Shown here piece by piece: positions 33,714 to 41,219 of a stretch of DNA of 43,104 nt. The stretch covers positions 1 to 43,104 of the IMG/VR virus record IMGVR_UViG_3300025411_001047; one strand, given 5' to 3'. The DNA comes from a virus. Numbering within the stretch: the first letter of the stretch is position 1; each line of letters opens with the position of its first letter. Position numbers and translations under genes: made by a program. The notes below the pieces were generated by a model, which did not search any database, was not told the DNA's origin, and saw only the letters and a list, made by a program, of their open reading frames with translations.

Positions 33714-34187
33714 TTACTTATCACTCAATAGTTTTGATAACGTATCCATTACTTCCTGTGCACTTACAAATGCATCTTTATTATAATCACATTGTTCCCA
33801 TAACCAAAACTGTTTATCTCTAAGATATCTCTTGTCTTTTAACATATTAATATTACGGGTATATCCAAAGATCTTAGGGTCTGATTGACTGAATATAACA
33901 ATACCTCTTTGCAGTTTATGATATGCACATAAATGCTGTAAAAAACTATCTACAGATATCCACGTATCACATTCAGTTACAAGATCTTTAATCTCAGATA
34001 GTCGAAGGTTTTGTTTAAAAACATCAACCCCGGGTAACTGTTTATCTTTAGTAGAACCAATCTGTATAACAGTAATACCAGCTTGTTTCATTAAACCAAT
34101 TAAATCTTCCCAATAAGGAAAGTTTTTAGGGTTTTCTTTACCGTTACGTAATAACTGTGCAAATGGGCTTATGAGTACTTTTTTCAT
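33714..34187 (-). CDS. GT9-like C-terminal half (heptosyltransferase type)
   Basis: A 157-residue protein. I start it at 34187 (MKKVLISPFAQ), which overlaps the upstream stop by ATGA; the frame is open 15 codons further. KNFPYWEDLIGLMKQAGITVIQIGS and CDTWISVDSFLQHLCAYHKLQRGIVIFSQSDP are the nucleotide-sugar half of GT9 (heptosyltransferase) proteins: the first strand-helix, then TWISVDSFLQH, the family's SxxxH-type active segment. A full GT9 is about 320-350 residues, and the N-terminal half appears at the end of the preceding gene. The two may form a split enzyme. Confidence 0.6.
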   Translation of the reverse strand: MKKVLISPFAQLLRNGKENPKNFPYWEDLIGLMKQAGITVIQIGSTKDKQLPGVDVFKQNLRLSEIKDLVTECDTWISVDSFLQHLCAYHKLQRGIVIFSQSDPKIFGYTRNINMLKDKRYLRDKQFWLWEQCDYNKDAFVSAQEVMDTLSKLLSDK

Positions 34188-35233
34188 GATGTGTACATTG
34201 TTTTTAGTGCTTCGGATAGAGATTTTTTCCAATTACGCTGGTCCATCCATCTATATACATTACATTCTTCTTCATTAACAAAAGACGTAGCGTCACTTAA
34301 ACTAACTATTTCTATATTTTCTTCTCCTTCAAATACAGCCGGGTAACAAGCACCTATAACAATCCTACATCCTTTCCACTTTTCTTTAATAGCGGGTAAT
34401 ATACTTCTAAAAGCATAGTGATCACCTATACCACTGTTTAACGGGAATATCTTAACGTTTGAGGGTTTTATACCCCACTTTTTAAGATAGTCATAAAATA
34501 TACTTTCATCTCGTTCGAACATCTTTACTTGTTGATCGCTTCGAATACCACCAGCACCAAAGCGCATGTGCCAGGTCTTTACCCCGGTCATTACAACCAG
34601 CTTCCAACCAGCACGTCTCATTTCATACGTGAAGATTGTTTCTTCTCTATGGCCCACTTTAGATAAATTTAAGTCATAACCATGAGCACCTGCTTCTTTA
34701 CGAAATAAAAATGTACTACCTTGCAAGTGGTCTACTTCAATAAAAGATTCTACTTTAGGATCACACCACTGTATGTTCATCCCCATGAATATATCTTCAA
34801 TCTTATTTGAAGCTAATTTATTATTTATTTCACTTTTTGGGTCTAAGATAAGCGGACCTACAGCAGCTATTTTAGGATCAGTAATAATATAATTATAAAG
34901 CTTTTCAAGAGTGTCTGGCTCCATTATATTATCATCATCTAAACGCCATATAAACTCAGACTTTACGTCTGTTAATGCGCGTTGGTGGTTATGTATTTGA
35001 CCTTTACGCTCACCCACAGTCACTTCCCAATTAATACCTCTTCTGTTGAGTAAAAATAATACATTTCTATAAATTTCATTCTCTCTTATATCTTCAAGCG
35101 TATCATTATCATCGTATATAATAAGCCTTGAGGGTCTAAGAGTTTGATTAGCTAAAGATGTTAATACTAACGGGAAAGTGTTATGGTACCTACCTTTAGT
35201 TGAAACTGTTGCTGTAACTTTATCTGTTATCAT
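34184..35233 (-). CDS. GT2 glycosyltransferase fused to a GT9-like N-terminal half
   Basis: A 349-residue protein. Residues 1-250 form a GT2 enzyme: VTATVSTKGRYHNTFPLVLTSL, LIIYDD, QRALTDVKSEFIWRLDDDNIM with DDD at 99-101, and a GHREETIF segment with the base-type acid. Residues about 259-349 begin VKIFPLNSGIGDHYAFRSILP, the opening of a GT9 domain (GIGD turn and following helix), and continue with RIVIGACYP. This second domain stops where a full GT9 would go on. The following gene (33714) carries the missing part. Its start overlaps the upstream gene as ATGA. Confidence 0.68.
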   Translation of the reverse strand: MITDKVTATVSTKGRYHNTFPLVLTSLANQTLRPSRLIIYDDNDTLEDIRENEIYRNVLFLLNRRGINWEVTVGERKGQIHNHQRALTDVKSEFIWRLDDDNIMEPDTLEKLYNYIITDPKIAAVGPLILDPKSEINNKLASNKIEDIFMGMNIQWCDPKVESFIEVDHLQGSTFLFRKEAGAHGYDLNLSKVGHREETIFTYEMRRAGWKLVVMTGVKTWHMRFGAGGIRSDQQVKMFERDESIFYDYLKKWGIKPSNVKIFPLNSGIGDHYAFRSILPAIKEKWKGCRIVIGACYPAVFEGEENIEIVSLSDATSFVNEEECNVYRWMDQRNWKKSLSEALKTMYTS

Positions 35234-36306
35234 AATTTTGAAGCTTGCACATACATTGTATGTTCATTGTGTTTTTGAGTGCCATCAATTTTAAAACCAC
35301 TACTAATTAATGTTTGTACAATCACAGCAGTATTTAGCATAGGTACTAAGCTTATCACTTTACCACCACTCTTTAAAACCCGGTACCACTCATCTGTATA
35401 ATTGTTCAACAATGCTAATGGTATTTCATGAATTGAATTTGCTAATGCAATTTCACTTACTGAATTATCGTCAAACTCTAATTCATCCCACTTGCAAACT
35501 ATATCGCTTGTCTTAACAATTGGATGTACTTTAATAAATTCTGGTAAAACATTTCTATCGTATATAGAAGTTAAGTGTAGCTTTATATCTTTTACATATC
35601 TTTTTAAATTAATTAAGCTATTTCGCTTAAAAGTTAATGAACCATAACTTTCAATATCTTCAAACGTACCCTCTGCGTAATGATAAATTGGAAAATTACC
35701 AATCACTGTTTTAGAGGACTCTTCTGATTTTTGCAAATTTGTATCATATGGAACCACCTGTAAGTTATAACCCTTAAGTTGTGCTTTTATACAAAAGTCT
35801 ATATCTTCCCCACCACCCGGTGAAAATACTTCATCCAATAACCCCAATTCGTCGAACAACCTCATTGGTATCATTGCACAGAAGAAAACAACGAACCGAG
35901 TTTTAGTGATTTTATCTATAATCCATAATGGCCCTGTAACGCCCATTTTAGGATCATTAATAAAGGGTAATTCTAACTGCTGTAACCAACAATCTGTAGG
36001 TTGTGGTAATAGTACGGTATCGTTATTAAGGAGGATAGCATATTCTCCTTGTGCAGCTTTAATACCTAAATTAGTAGCTTTAGTATAACCTAAACCCTCT
36101 TTACTTTCTATAAGTTTAATACTTGGGTACTTTACCGATAAATCGTTGACATACACTACTGTATCATCTACACAACCATTAGCTACTACAATAACTTCAG
36201 TATTATTTAAATCCGTATGACGTATAATGCTTTCTAAACATGGCTTCAAGAACTTATCCAAATGATTATACGTCGGTATAATAACACTATATTTCGGTTT
36301 ACCCAT
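35230..36306 (-). CDS. GT2 glycosyltransferase with C-terminal decayed methyltransferase domain
   Basis: A 358-residue protein. Residues 1-215 are a GT2: YSVIIPTYNHLDKFLKPC, ANGCVDD, TKATNLGIKAAQGEYAILLNNDT with NND at 94-96, and FSPGGGEDIDFC at 161-172. Residues about 240-358 resemble a class I methyltransferase: IKLHL, VCKWDELEFDDNSVSEIALANSIHEIP, EWYRVLKSGGKVISLVP. The glycine-rich SAM-binding loop expected after IKLHL is replaced by TSIYDRN, so methyl transfer is doubtful. Its GT2 part resembles the tandem genes at 39853 and 40539 (FSPGYGED). It begins the minus-strand group and faces gene 21. Confidence 0.72.
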   Translation of the reverse strand: MGKPKYSVIIPTYNHLDKFLKPCLESIIRHTDLNNTEVIVVANGCVDDTVVYVNDLSVKYPSIKLIESKEGLGYTKATNLGIKAAQGEYAILLNNDTVLLPQPTDCWLQQLELPFINDPKMGVTGPLWIIDKITKTRFVVFFCAMIPMRLFDELGLLDEVFSPGGGEDIDFCIKAQLKGYNLQVVPYDTNLQKSEESSKTVIGNFPIYHYAEGTFEDIESYGSLTFKRNSLINLKRYVKDIKLHLTSIYDRNVLPEFIKVHPIVKTSDIVCKWDELEFDDNSVSEIALANSIHEIPLALLNNYTDEWYRVLKSGGKVISLVPMLNTAVIVQTLISSGFKIDGTQKHNEHTMYVQASKL

Positions 36307-36352
36307 GCTTTATATTATAATATACCATAGAAAAAGCAAGGAGTTACATAAA

Positions 36353-36361
36353 TAAATATAA
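36353..36361 (+). promoter_or_regulatory. Candidate late promoter TAAATATAA (prohead protease)
   Basis: The box ends 5 bases before the gene 21 ATG, in the 60-base gap shared with the divergent GT2 gene. It belongs to the same box type as that before phoH. An AAGGAG sequence lies further upstream (36338-36343), too far from the ATG to act as a ribosome binding site. Confidence 0.5.
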
Positions 36362-36366
36362 GCAAC

Positions 36367-37026
36367 ATGTTACTTAAGTTAATAACACAAAATCCAATTA
36401 CAGAGGGTCTTGATTACCTGATTGAAGAGGGTAATAAAGATAAACCAGCTAATATGTATATTACTGGTACTTATATGGTAGCTGGTGAAAAGAATCGTAA
36501 CAATCGTATCTATGATATCAACGAGATGTCAAAAGAGGTAGATCGTTACAATAATGAATTTGTTAAGAATAATCGTGCGTTAGGAGAACTCGAACACCCA
36601 CAAAGTGCTACTGTTAACAGCGAGCGTGCTTGCCATCTTATTACTGAATTACGTATGGAAGGTAATATTTGCCGTGGTAAGAGTAAAGTTTTAAGTACAC
36701 CACTCGGAGAGGTTTTAAAAAGTTTAATTAGAGATGGTGTTAAGGTTGGCGTTTCTTCCAGAGCGCTTGGCGAACTTGAAGAAAAAGGCGGCGTCAATCA
36801 TGTTAAAAACATGAAACTCATTACTGTGGACGTTGTTGCTGATCCTTCTGCTCCGGGCGCATTTGTTGATGGTATTTTAGAATCTAAAACTTTTATTTTA
36901 AAAGGTAACGGTTTATACGAAGAAGTATACGATACATTTGAAGGTAAATTAAAATCATTACCTAAAAAAGATGTAGATCTTTATCTAAGAGAGCAGATCA
37001 TACAATTTATTAATTCTATAAAATAA
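36367..37026 (+). CDS. 21: Prohead core protease, gp21-like
   Basis: A 219-residue serine protease (T4 gp21 family, S80). It cleaves scaffold, internal proteins and the capsid protein N-terminus during head maturation. The catalytic set can be read: GELEHP with His77, VGVSSR with Ser130 or Ser131, and VDVVADPSAPGAF with a conserved Asp at 155. The N-terminus (LLKLITQNPITEG) itself contains an I-T-E site like the one in the capsid protein, which suggests self-processing. The length is close to T4 gp21 (212). It is followed by a tiny gene and then the scaffold, as in T4's 20-67-68-21-22-23 order. Confidence 0.93.
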   Translation: MLLKLITQNPITEGLDYLIEEGNKDKPANMYITGTYMVAGEKNRNNRIYDINEMSKEVDRYNNEFVKNNRALGELEHPQSATVNSERACHLITELRMEGNICRGKSKVLSTPLGEVLKSLIRDGVKVGVSSRALGELEEKGGVNHVKNMKLITVDVVADPSAPGAFVDGILESKTFILKGNGLYEEVYDTFEGKLKSLPKKDVDLYLREQIIQFINSIK

Positions 37027-37029
37027 TAT

Positions 37030-37182
37030 ATGAACACAAAGCAAACAATAGCTAAGTTCGTTAATCATGTAGCTCGAAACGACTTTAAGAAAGCCGATCA
37101 ACAGCTTGCAGCCATAGTTAATGAAAAAATTAAACAACGTATCCAAGCTGCAGATAAGAAACTTTCAACTCAGGATAAGTAA
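37030..37182 (+). CDS. Small prohead-core-like protein
   Basis: A 50-residue gene from ATG 37030 to TAA 37182. The protein is basic and entirely helical in appearance (TIAKFVNHVARNDFKKADQQLAAIVNEKIKQRIQAADKK), with no signal or membrane part. It lies 3 bases after the protease and 45 before the scaffold. T4 has small core proteins gp67 and gp68 in this part of the cluster, so a core role is inferred from position and not from sequence similarity. Confidence 0.6.
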   Translation: MNTKQTIAKFVNHVARNDFKKADQQLAAIVNEKIKQRIQAADKKLSTQDK

Positions 37183-37209
37183 AATCCTGTTTTTTACCAT
37201 CAATTTATA

Positions 37210-37217
37210 TAAGTAAT
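37210..37217 (+). promoter_or_regulatory. Candidate late promoter variant TAAGTAAT (scaffold)
   Basis: The box lies 10 bases before the ATG of the scaffold gene at 37228, inside TTATATAAGTAATAC. The same octamer occurs before the gene at 19454. Confidence 0.4.
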
Positions 37218-37227
37218 ACTATCATAT

Positions 37228-38184
37228 ATGAGCCAAGACATTAATTCTCTTTTAAAAGAAGCTACTAAGGATATCATTTCAGAAGATACCTTAAAAGCAA
37301 TTTCGGAAGCAATCGAAAAGAAAGCTGAAGAAAAAGTATCCCTCGCTGTTGAAGCAGCTTTAGTTAAACAAGATGATGAATATGCTTCAAAGCTTGAAGC
37401 CGTATTAGAAGCAATTGATGCTGATCATACAGAAAAACTTGACAAGATTGTAGCTCGTATTGACGAGACACATTCCGCTAAGTTTAAACATGCTTTAAAC
37501 ACTCTTGATGAAACTCACAGTGAGAAATTAGTAAAGCTTGTAAAACTTTATGAAAATGCTTTAAACAATGAAGCAAAGAAATTTAAAGAAACATTAGTAG
37601 AACAATTATCTAACTATATCGATCTTTATATTGACAAATCAATCCCAGCACAACAGATTCAAGAAGCTACACAAAACGCTCGTTCGCGCAAGATTGTTGA
37701 AGAGGTAAAACGTTTAGTGGGTTTAAGTGATGAATTCGTTAATGAAGGTGTTAAAGAAGCACTATTAGACGGTAAACAGCAAATTGATGAAGCTAATGCT
37801 CAAATTAAAAAGCTTGAAGAACAAGTAAAACTTATTACAGAAAAAGCTGAAAATGCTGAAAAACAATTATTCTTAGAAAAGAAATTAGAAAACTTCCCAA
37901 AAGCTAAGAAAGAATATATGGTACGTGTTCTTAGCGAAAAGAAGATGGAAACCATTAAAGAAAACTTCAATTACGTTGCAGAAATGTACGATAAGAAAGA
38001 AGAAGATGAAGTACAGGTTCTTAAAGAATCCGTACAAACAAAGACAAAGGGTGTAGACGTAACACAACCAAAAGAAGTACTTAAAGAATCCAAGTCTTAT
38101 TCTTCAGCTGAAGCAGAAGCAACTGAAGGTGCAGCATATGTTGCAAAAGCTTACGTGAGTGAGTTTACAAAAAAACCTTACTGA
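37228..38184 (+). CDS. 22: Prohead scaffold core protein, gp22-like
   Basis: A 318-residue, highly charged, almost completely helical protein that forms the internal scaffold for capsid assembly and is later degraded by the protease. The N-terminus has an L-K-E cleavage site (INSLLKEATKD). The middle has three related units (ADHTEKLDKIVARID, ETHSAKFKHALNTLD, ETHSEKLVKLVKL). A coiled coil follows (QIKKLEEQVKLITEKAENAEKQL), then a conserved-looking FPKAKKEYMVRVLSEKKMETIKENF and a Lys/Glu tail. Placement between gene 21 and gene 23 makes the assignment firm. A hairpin terminator follows 22 bases after the stop. Confidence 0.92.
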   Translation: MSQDINSLLKEATKDIISEDTLKAISEAIEKKAEEKVSLAVEAALVKQDDEYASKLEAVLEAIDADHTEKLDKIVARIDETHSAKFKHALNTLDETHSEKLVKLVKLYENALNNEAKKFKETLVEQLSNYIDLYIDKSIPAQQIQEATQNARSRKIVEEVKRLVGLSDEFVNEGVKEALLDGKQQIDEANAQIKKLEEQVKLITEKAENAEKQLFLEKKLENFPKAKKEYMVRVLSEKKMETIKENFNYVAEMYDKKEEDEVQVLKESVQTKTKGVDVTQPKEVLKESKSYSSAEAEATEGAAYVAKAYVSEFTKKPY

Positions 38185-38206
38185 GTTTTAGGATAAAATA
38201 ATTTAC

Positions 38207-38233
38207 AAAGCCCTGAGAAATCAGGGCTTTTTT
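38207..38233 (+). terminator. Intrinsic terminator after the scaffold gene
   Basis: Stem AAAGCCCTGA pairs with TCAGGGCTTT over ten base pairs around a GAAA tetraloop and is followed by a T-run. It separates scaffold transcription from that of the capsid gene. Confidence 0.9.
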
Positions 38234-38236
38234 ATG

Positions 38237-38245
38237 TAAGTATAT
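38237..38245 (+). promoter_or_regulatory. Candidate late promoter TAAGTATAT (major capsid gene)
   Basis: The box lies 3 bases after the terminator hairpin and 62 bases before the capsid ATG. It is identical to the box before the tail gene at 28933. If used, it gives the longest leader among these genes, containing the hairpin at 38256-38273. A TTTAAAAAAATATT stretch nearer to the ATG is an alternative. Confidence 0.35.
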
Positions 38246-38255
38246 CTACATGTTG

Positions 38256-38273
38256 AAGTACTGTTATGTACTT
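38256..38273 (+). promoter_or_regulatory. Stem-loop in the capsid gene leader
   Basis: AAGTAC pairs with GTACTT around a six-base loop (TGTTAT), 34 bases before the ATG. In a highly expressed mRNA this could act as a 5' stabiliser or as an operator; the sequence alone cannot tell. Confidence 0.4.
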
Positions 38274-38307
38274 GAGGTAATGTTAGTTTAAAAAAATATT
38301 ATTAGAT

Positions 38308-39756
38308 ATGAAATCAATCAAACCTTCACAATCTTACATCAATCAGGATCGTGCAGCAAGCTTACTCAAAAAGTGGGCTCCATTGCTCGAGCACGCTGAT
38401 GATGCAACTCCAGCGATCAAAGATGATCACACAAAGCTAAACACAGCTATTCTTCTTGAAAATCAAGAACAGTGGTGCATAACTGAAGCTTCCAATACTG
38501 CCGGTTACGGTGGTTCATTTGGTTCAGCAGGCTCAATGGGCTTTGGTGGTAAACCATCAAGTGACTTCTATGCTACTGGTGATGCTCGTCTACCAAAGAT
38601 CCTCATTCCGATGATCCGTCGTACTTTCCCAGAATTGATCACAAACGAAATCGTTGGTGTTCAACCTATGAGTGGTCCAGTCGGTCTTGCATTCGCTTTA
38701 CGTTATCGTTACGAATCAGATCCACTCGGTGCTACAAGCCCAGACGGTGGCTATGGTGCAGCTTCAAACAGCGCTAACGGTTGGACAGCAGATTCAGATG
38801 GTACAGAAACAGGCTGGAATTATTTAAATACAGCTTTCACTGGTACATCTGCTTCCTGGCTATCCGGTGGTGCTACAGCTCCTACAGGTTCTGACATTTT
38901 CCCAGTACCTGCTTTCGATCAAGGCGTTGCTAACTTATTAGCAAACTTTGAATTAAGCTCAAACATCCCTCAGATGGTTGTTGCTTTCGAAAAGACAGCA
39001 GTTGAAGCCGGTACACGTCGTTTAGCAGCTCGTTGGTCCGTTGAACTTGAGCAAGATCTCAAGAACATGAACGGTATCGACGTAGACAATGAATTAACGA
39101 ACGCTATGTCGTACGAAATTCAAGCTGAAATCGACCGCGAAATGATTATCCGTATGTGCCAAGTTGCAATCAATGCAGGCTTTGGTCAAGGCTATTCAGT
39201 ATGGTCACCAGTATCAGCTGATGGTCGTTGGTTAGGTGAACGTAACCGTGACTTCTATGCACGTGTTATCGTTGAAGCTAACCGCGTTGCTATCCGTAAC
39301 CGTCGTGGCGCTGCAAACTTCATTGTTGCAACACCTCGCGTTTGCGCAATGTTAGAAATGCTTCCTGAGTTCCAATGGTTCCCTGTTCAAGGTAATGTCA
39401 ACACTCAACCTGTTGGTATCGCTAAGGTAGGTACAGTTGGCGGACGTTTCAATGTTTACCGTGATACACGTACAGAAGCTCAGTATCAAGTAGGTACTCG
39501 TTCAAACCCATTAGAGTATGCTCTATTAGGTTACAAGGGTGCTGAATACTATGATACAGGTATTGTATACTGCCCATACATCCCAGTATTGGTACAACGT
39601 ACAATCGGACCTAATGACTTCAGCCCACGTGTTGGTTTAATGACCCGTTATGGCGTTATTGACCATATCTTCGGTGCAGCATTATACTACCACTTAATTA
39701 TCGTAACAGGTCTACACACATCGTTTACACCTGGTACACAAAGCGTATTCCTCTAA
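38308..39756 (+). CDS. 23: Major capsid protein, gp23-like
   Basis: A 482-residue capsid protein. It has the T4-family start AASLLKKWAPLLEH and ILLENQEQW, then the maturation site I-T-E|A after Glu60, in the same place as the T4 cut (L-T-E|A at 65). Further on come a Gly-rich segment, IPMIRRTFPELITNEIVGVQPMSGPVGLAFALR, RWSVELEQDLKNMNGIDVD, EIDREMIIRM and FIVATPRVCAML, all matching gp23 in order. No gp24-like paralogue is in the window. No Shine-Dalgarno sequence precedes the ATG in spite of the expected high expression. Codon use is GC-richer than in the neighbours. Confidence 0.97.
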   Translation: MKSIKPSQSYINQDRAASLLKKWAPLLEHADDATPAIKDDHTKLNTAILLENQEQWCITEASNTAGYGGSFGSAGSMGFGGKPSSDFYATGDARLPKILIPMIRRTFPELITNEIVGVQPMSGPVGLAFALRYRYESDPLGATSPDGGYGAASNSANGWTADSDGTETGWNYLNTAFTGTSASWLSGGATAPTGSDIFPVPAFDQGVANLLANFELSSNIPQMVVAFEKTAVEAGTRRLAARWSVELEQDLKNMNGIDVDNELTNAMSYEIQAEIDREMIIRMCQVAINAGFGQGYSVWSPVSADGRWLGERNRDFYARVIVEANRVAIRNRRGAANFIVATPRVCAMLEMLPEFQWFPVQGNVNTQPVGIAKVGTVGGRFNVYRDTRTEAQYQVGTRSNPLEYALLGYKGAEYYDTGIVYCPYIPVLVQRTIGPNDFSPRVGLMTRYGVIDHIFGAALYYHLIIVTGLHTSFTPGTQSVFL

Positions 39757-39790
39757 GAGGTCTACACTTAGTAAAAAGTGTTCTAAAAAG

Positions 39791-39818
39791 AACCCGCTCA
39801 GTAATGAGCGGGTTTCTT
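39791..39818 (+). terminator. Intrinsic terminator after the major capsid gene
   Basis: Stem AACCCGCTCA pairs with TGAGCGGGTT over ten base pairs around a GTAA tetraloop, followed by a short T-rich tract. With the terminator at 38207 it makes the capsid gene a one-gene transcription unit. Confidence 0.88.
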
Positions 39819-39834
39819 ATTGCTTATTTGCAAA

Positions 39835-39843
39835 TAAATGTAA
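39835..39843 (+). promoter_or_regulatory. Candidate late promoter variant TAAATGTAA
   Basis: The box lies 9 bases before the ATG of the first tandem GT2 gene. It differs from TAAATATAA by one base. It comes directly after the capsid terminator. Confidence 0.35.
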
Positions 39844-39852
39844 TTATTTAAA

Positions 39853-40536
39853 ATGAAAGATACCACAATCGTAATACCAGCTTACAAACCTACGAGTTTG
39901 CTTATAGATTGTGTTAATTCTATTATTAAAAATACAGATCCGGATGTAGCGGATATATTAGTCGTGTGTAATGGTTGCGATAGAGATACAGCTAATTTTT
40001 TATTAGAAAGCAAATCTAACACAGTACGTTTTGTTTGGTATAATGAACCTATAGGCTTCACTAAAGCAGCCAATATAGGTTTGAAGTTAGCTGAAACCCC
40101 CTACATACTATTAATGAATACAGACGTAACTGTATTAGACTGGCCTCCAAAAAATCTTTGGTTAACTAATTTAATTGACCCCTTAAAACAAAACCCTAAA
40201 ACTGCAGTTACTGGTATCTGTAACATGTATTTTAATTATGGTCTTTATATACCGTTTTTTCTTGTAGGTTTACGTAAGACTACCTTAGAACAATTTAACT
40301 ACTTAGATCAAACGTTTAGCCCGGGGTATGGAGAGGATATAGACTTTTGTTTTAAAGCAGTTGCCGCTGGGTACGACTTAAACGTTATAACTAATAATAC
40401 ATCTGTCGATGAAGAAAAAATATATACCGCTCAGTATCCTATATATCATAAAGGTCAAGGTACATTTGGTTCGGTAGGAGAACAATTAGCTGGTAGAGGT
40501 CACGACATAGTATATCAAAGGTATTTTCAAAAATAA
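39853..40536 (+). CDS. GT2 glycosyltransferase (tandem copy 1)
   Basis: A 227-residue GT-A enzyme: TTIVIPAYKPTSLLIDCVNSII, VVCNGCDRDT, FTKAANIGLKLAETPYILLMNTDV with the metal-binding NTD, and FSPGYGEDIDFCFKA. It ends with a YPIYHKGQGTFGSV stretch. It is closely similar in layout to the next gene and to the GT2 half of the fusion at 35230, so the three come from duplications. It lies right after the major capsid gene, an odd place for a sugar enzyme in a T4-like genome, which fits a virion-linked function (inference). Confidence 0.8.
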   Translation: MKDTTIVIPAYKPTSLLIDCVNSIIKNTDPDVADILVVCNGCDRDTANFLLESKSNTVRFVWYNEPIGFTKAANIGLKLAETPYILLMNTDVTVLDWPPKNLWLTNLIDPLKQNPKTAVTGICNMYFNYGLYIPFFLVGLRKTTLEQFNYLDQTFSPGYGEDIDFCFKAVAAGYDLNVITNNTSVDEEKIYTAQYPIYHKGQGTFGSVGEQLAGRGHDIVYQRYFQK

Positions 40537-40538
40537 TC

Positions 40539-41219
40539 ATGTTAGATACAACCATAATAATTCCTGCATATAAACCCTACACTATTTTAAAGCGTTGTGT
40601 AGACTCTATTATTGCTACCACTGATTTAACTAAAGCCTGTGTTGTAGTAGTTTGTAATGGTAGTGACAGAGAGAGTGCAGATTACATTTTAAATCTTAAC
40701 AACCCAGCTATCACGTTTGTTTGGTCACCAGAAGCTTTAGGCTACCCTAAAGCGACTAATATGGGCATTAAAGTAGCTACAACACCGTATGTTATTTTAT
40801 TAAATTCAGATGTAGTGCTGTATAATCAACCTAAACACTGGTGGGTTGAAAAGATGATAGCACCTTTAAGAACTACACCTAATTTAGCTATTACTGGTTT
40901 AACTGAAGTATGGTTAAACGGTAGAAGTTTCTACCCGTTTGCACATGTAGCGCTTAAAAAAGAAGTAATTGAAAAATTAGGCTATATAGACGAAACATTT
41001 AGTCCAGGATACGGAGAAGATGTAGATTTTTGCTTTAAAATTACTGATGCGGGATATGATTCCCTTATAGTAGCAGAGTTGTTTCCTGATAACGAAAAAG
41101 GGATCAATTTATCTACGTTTCCCATATATCATGGCGGAAAAGAATCGTTCGGTGACGAACGTGGTACTGCTTTGCAAAAAAGAGGTTTCGAAATACTTAA
41201 ACAGAGATATTTCTCTTAA
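40539..41219 (+). CDS. GT2 glycosyltransferase (tandem copy 2)
   Basis: A 226-residue paralogue of the gene just before it, starting 2 bases after its stop. It carries TTIIIPAYKPYTILKRCVDSII, VVCNGSDRES, YPKATNMGIKVATTPYVILLNSDV with NSD, FSPGYGEDVDFCFKI and a final PIYHGGKESFGDERG. All motif residues are kept in both copies, so both seem active. Differences lie in the acceptor-side half, suggesting different acceptors or donors. The stop is shared through TTAA with the gene on the other strand. Confidence 0.8.
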   Translation: MLDTTIIIPAYKPYTILKRCVDSIIATTDLTKACVVVVCNGSDRESADYILNLNNPAITFVWSPEALGYPKATNMGIKVATTPYVILLNSDVVLYNQPKHWWVEKMIAPLRTTPNLAITGLTEVWLNGRSFYPFAHVALKKEVIEKLGYIDETFSPGYGEDVDFCFKITDAGYDSLIVAELFPDNEKGINLSTFPIYHGGKESFGDERGTALQKRGFEILKQRYFS

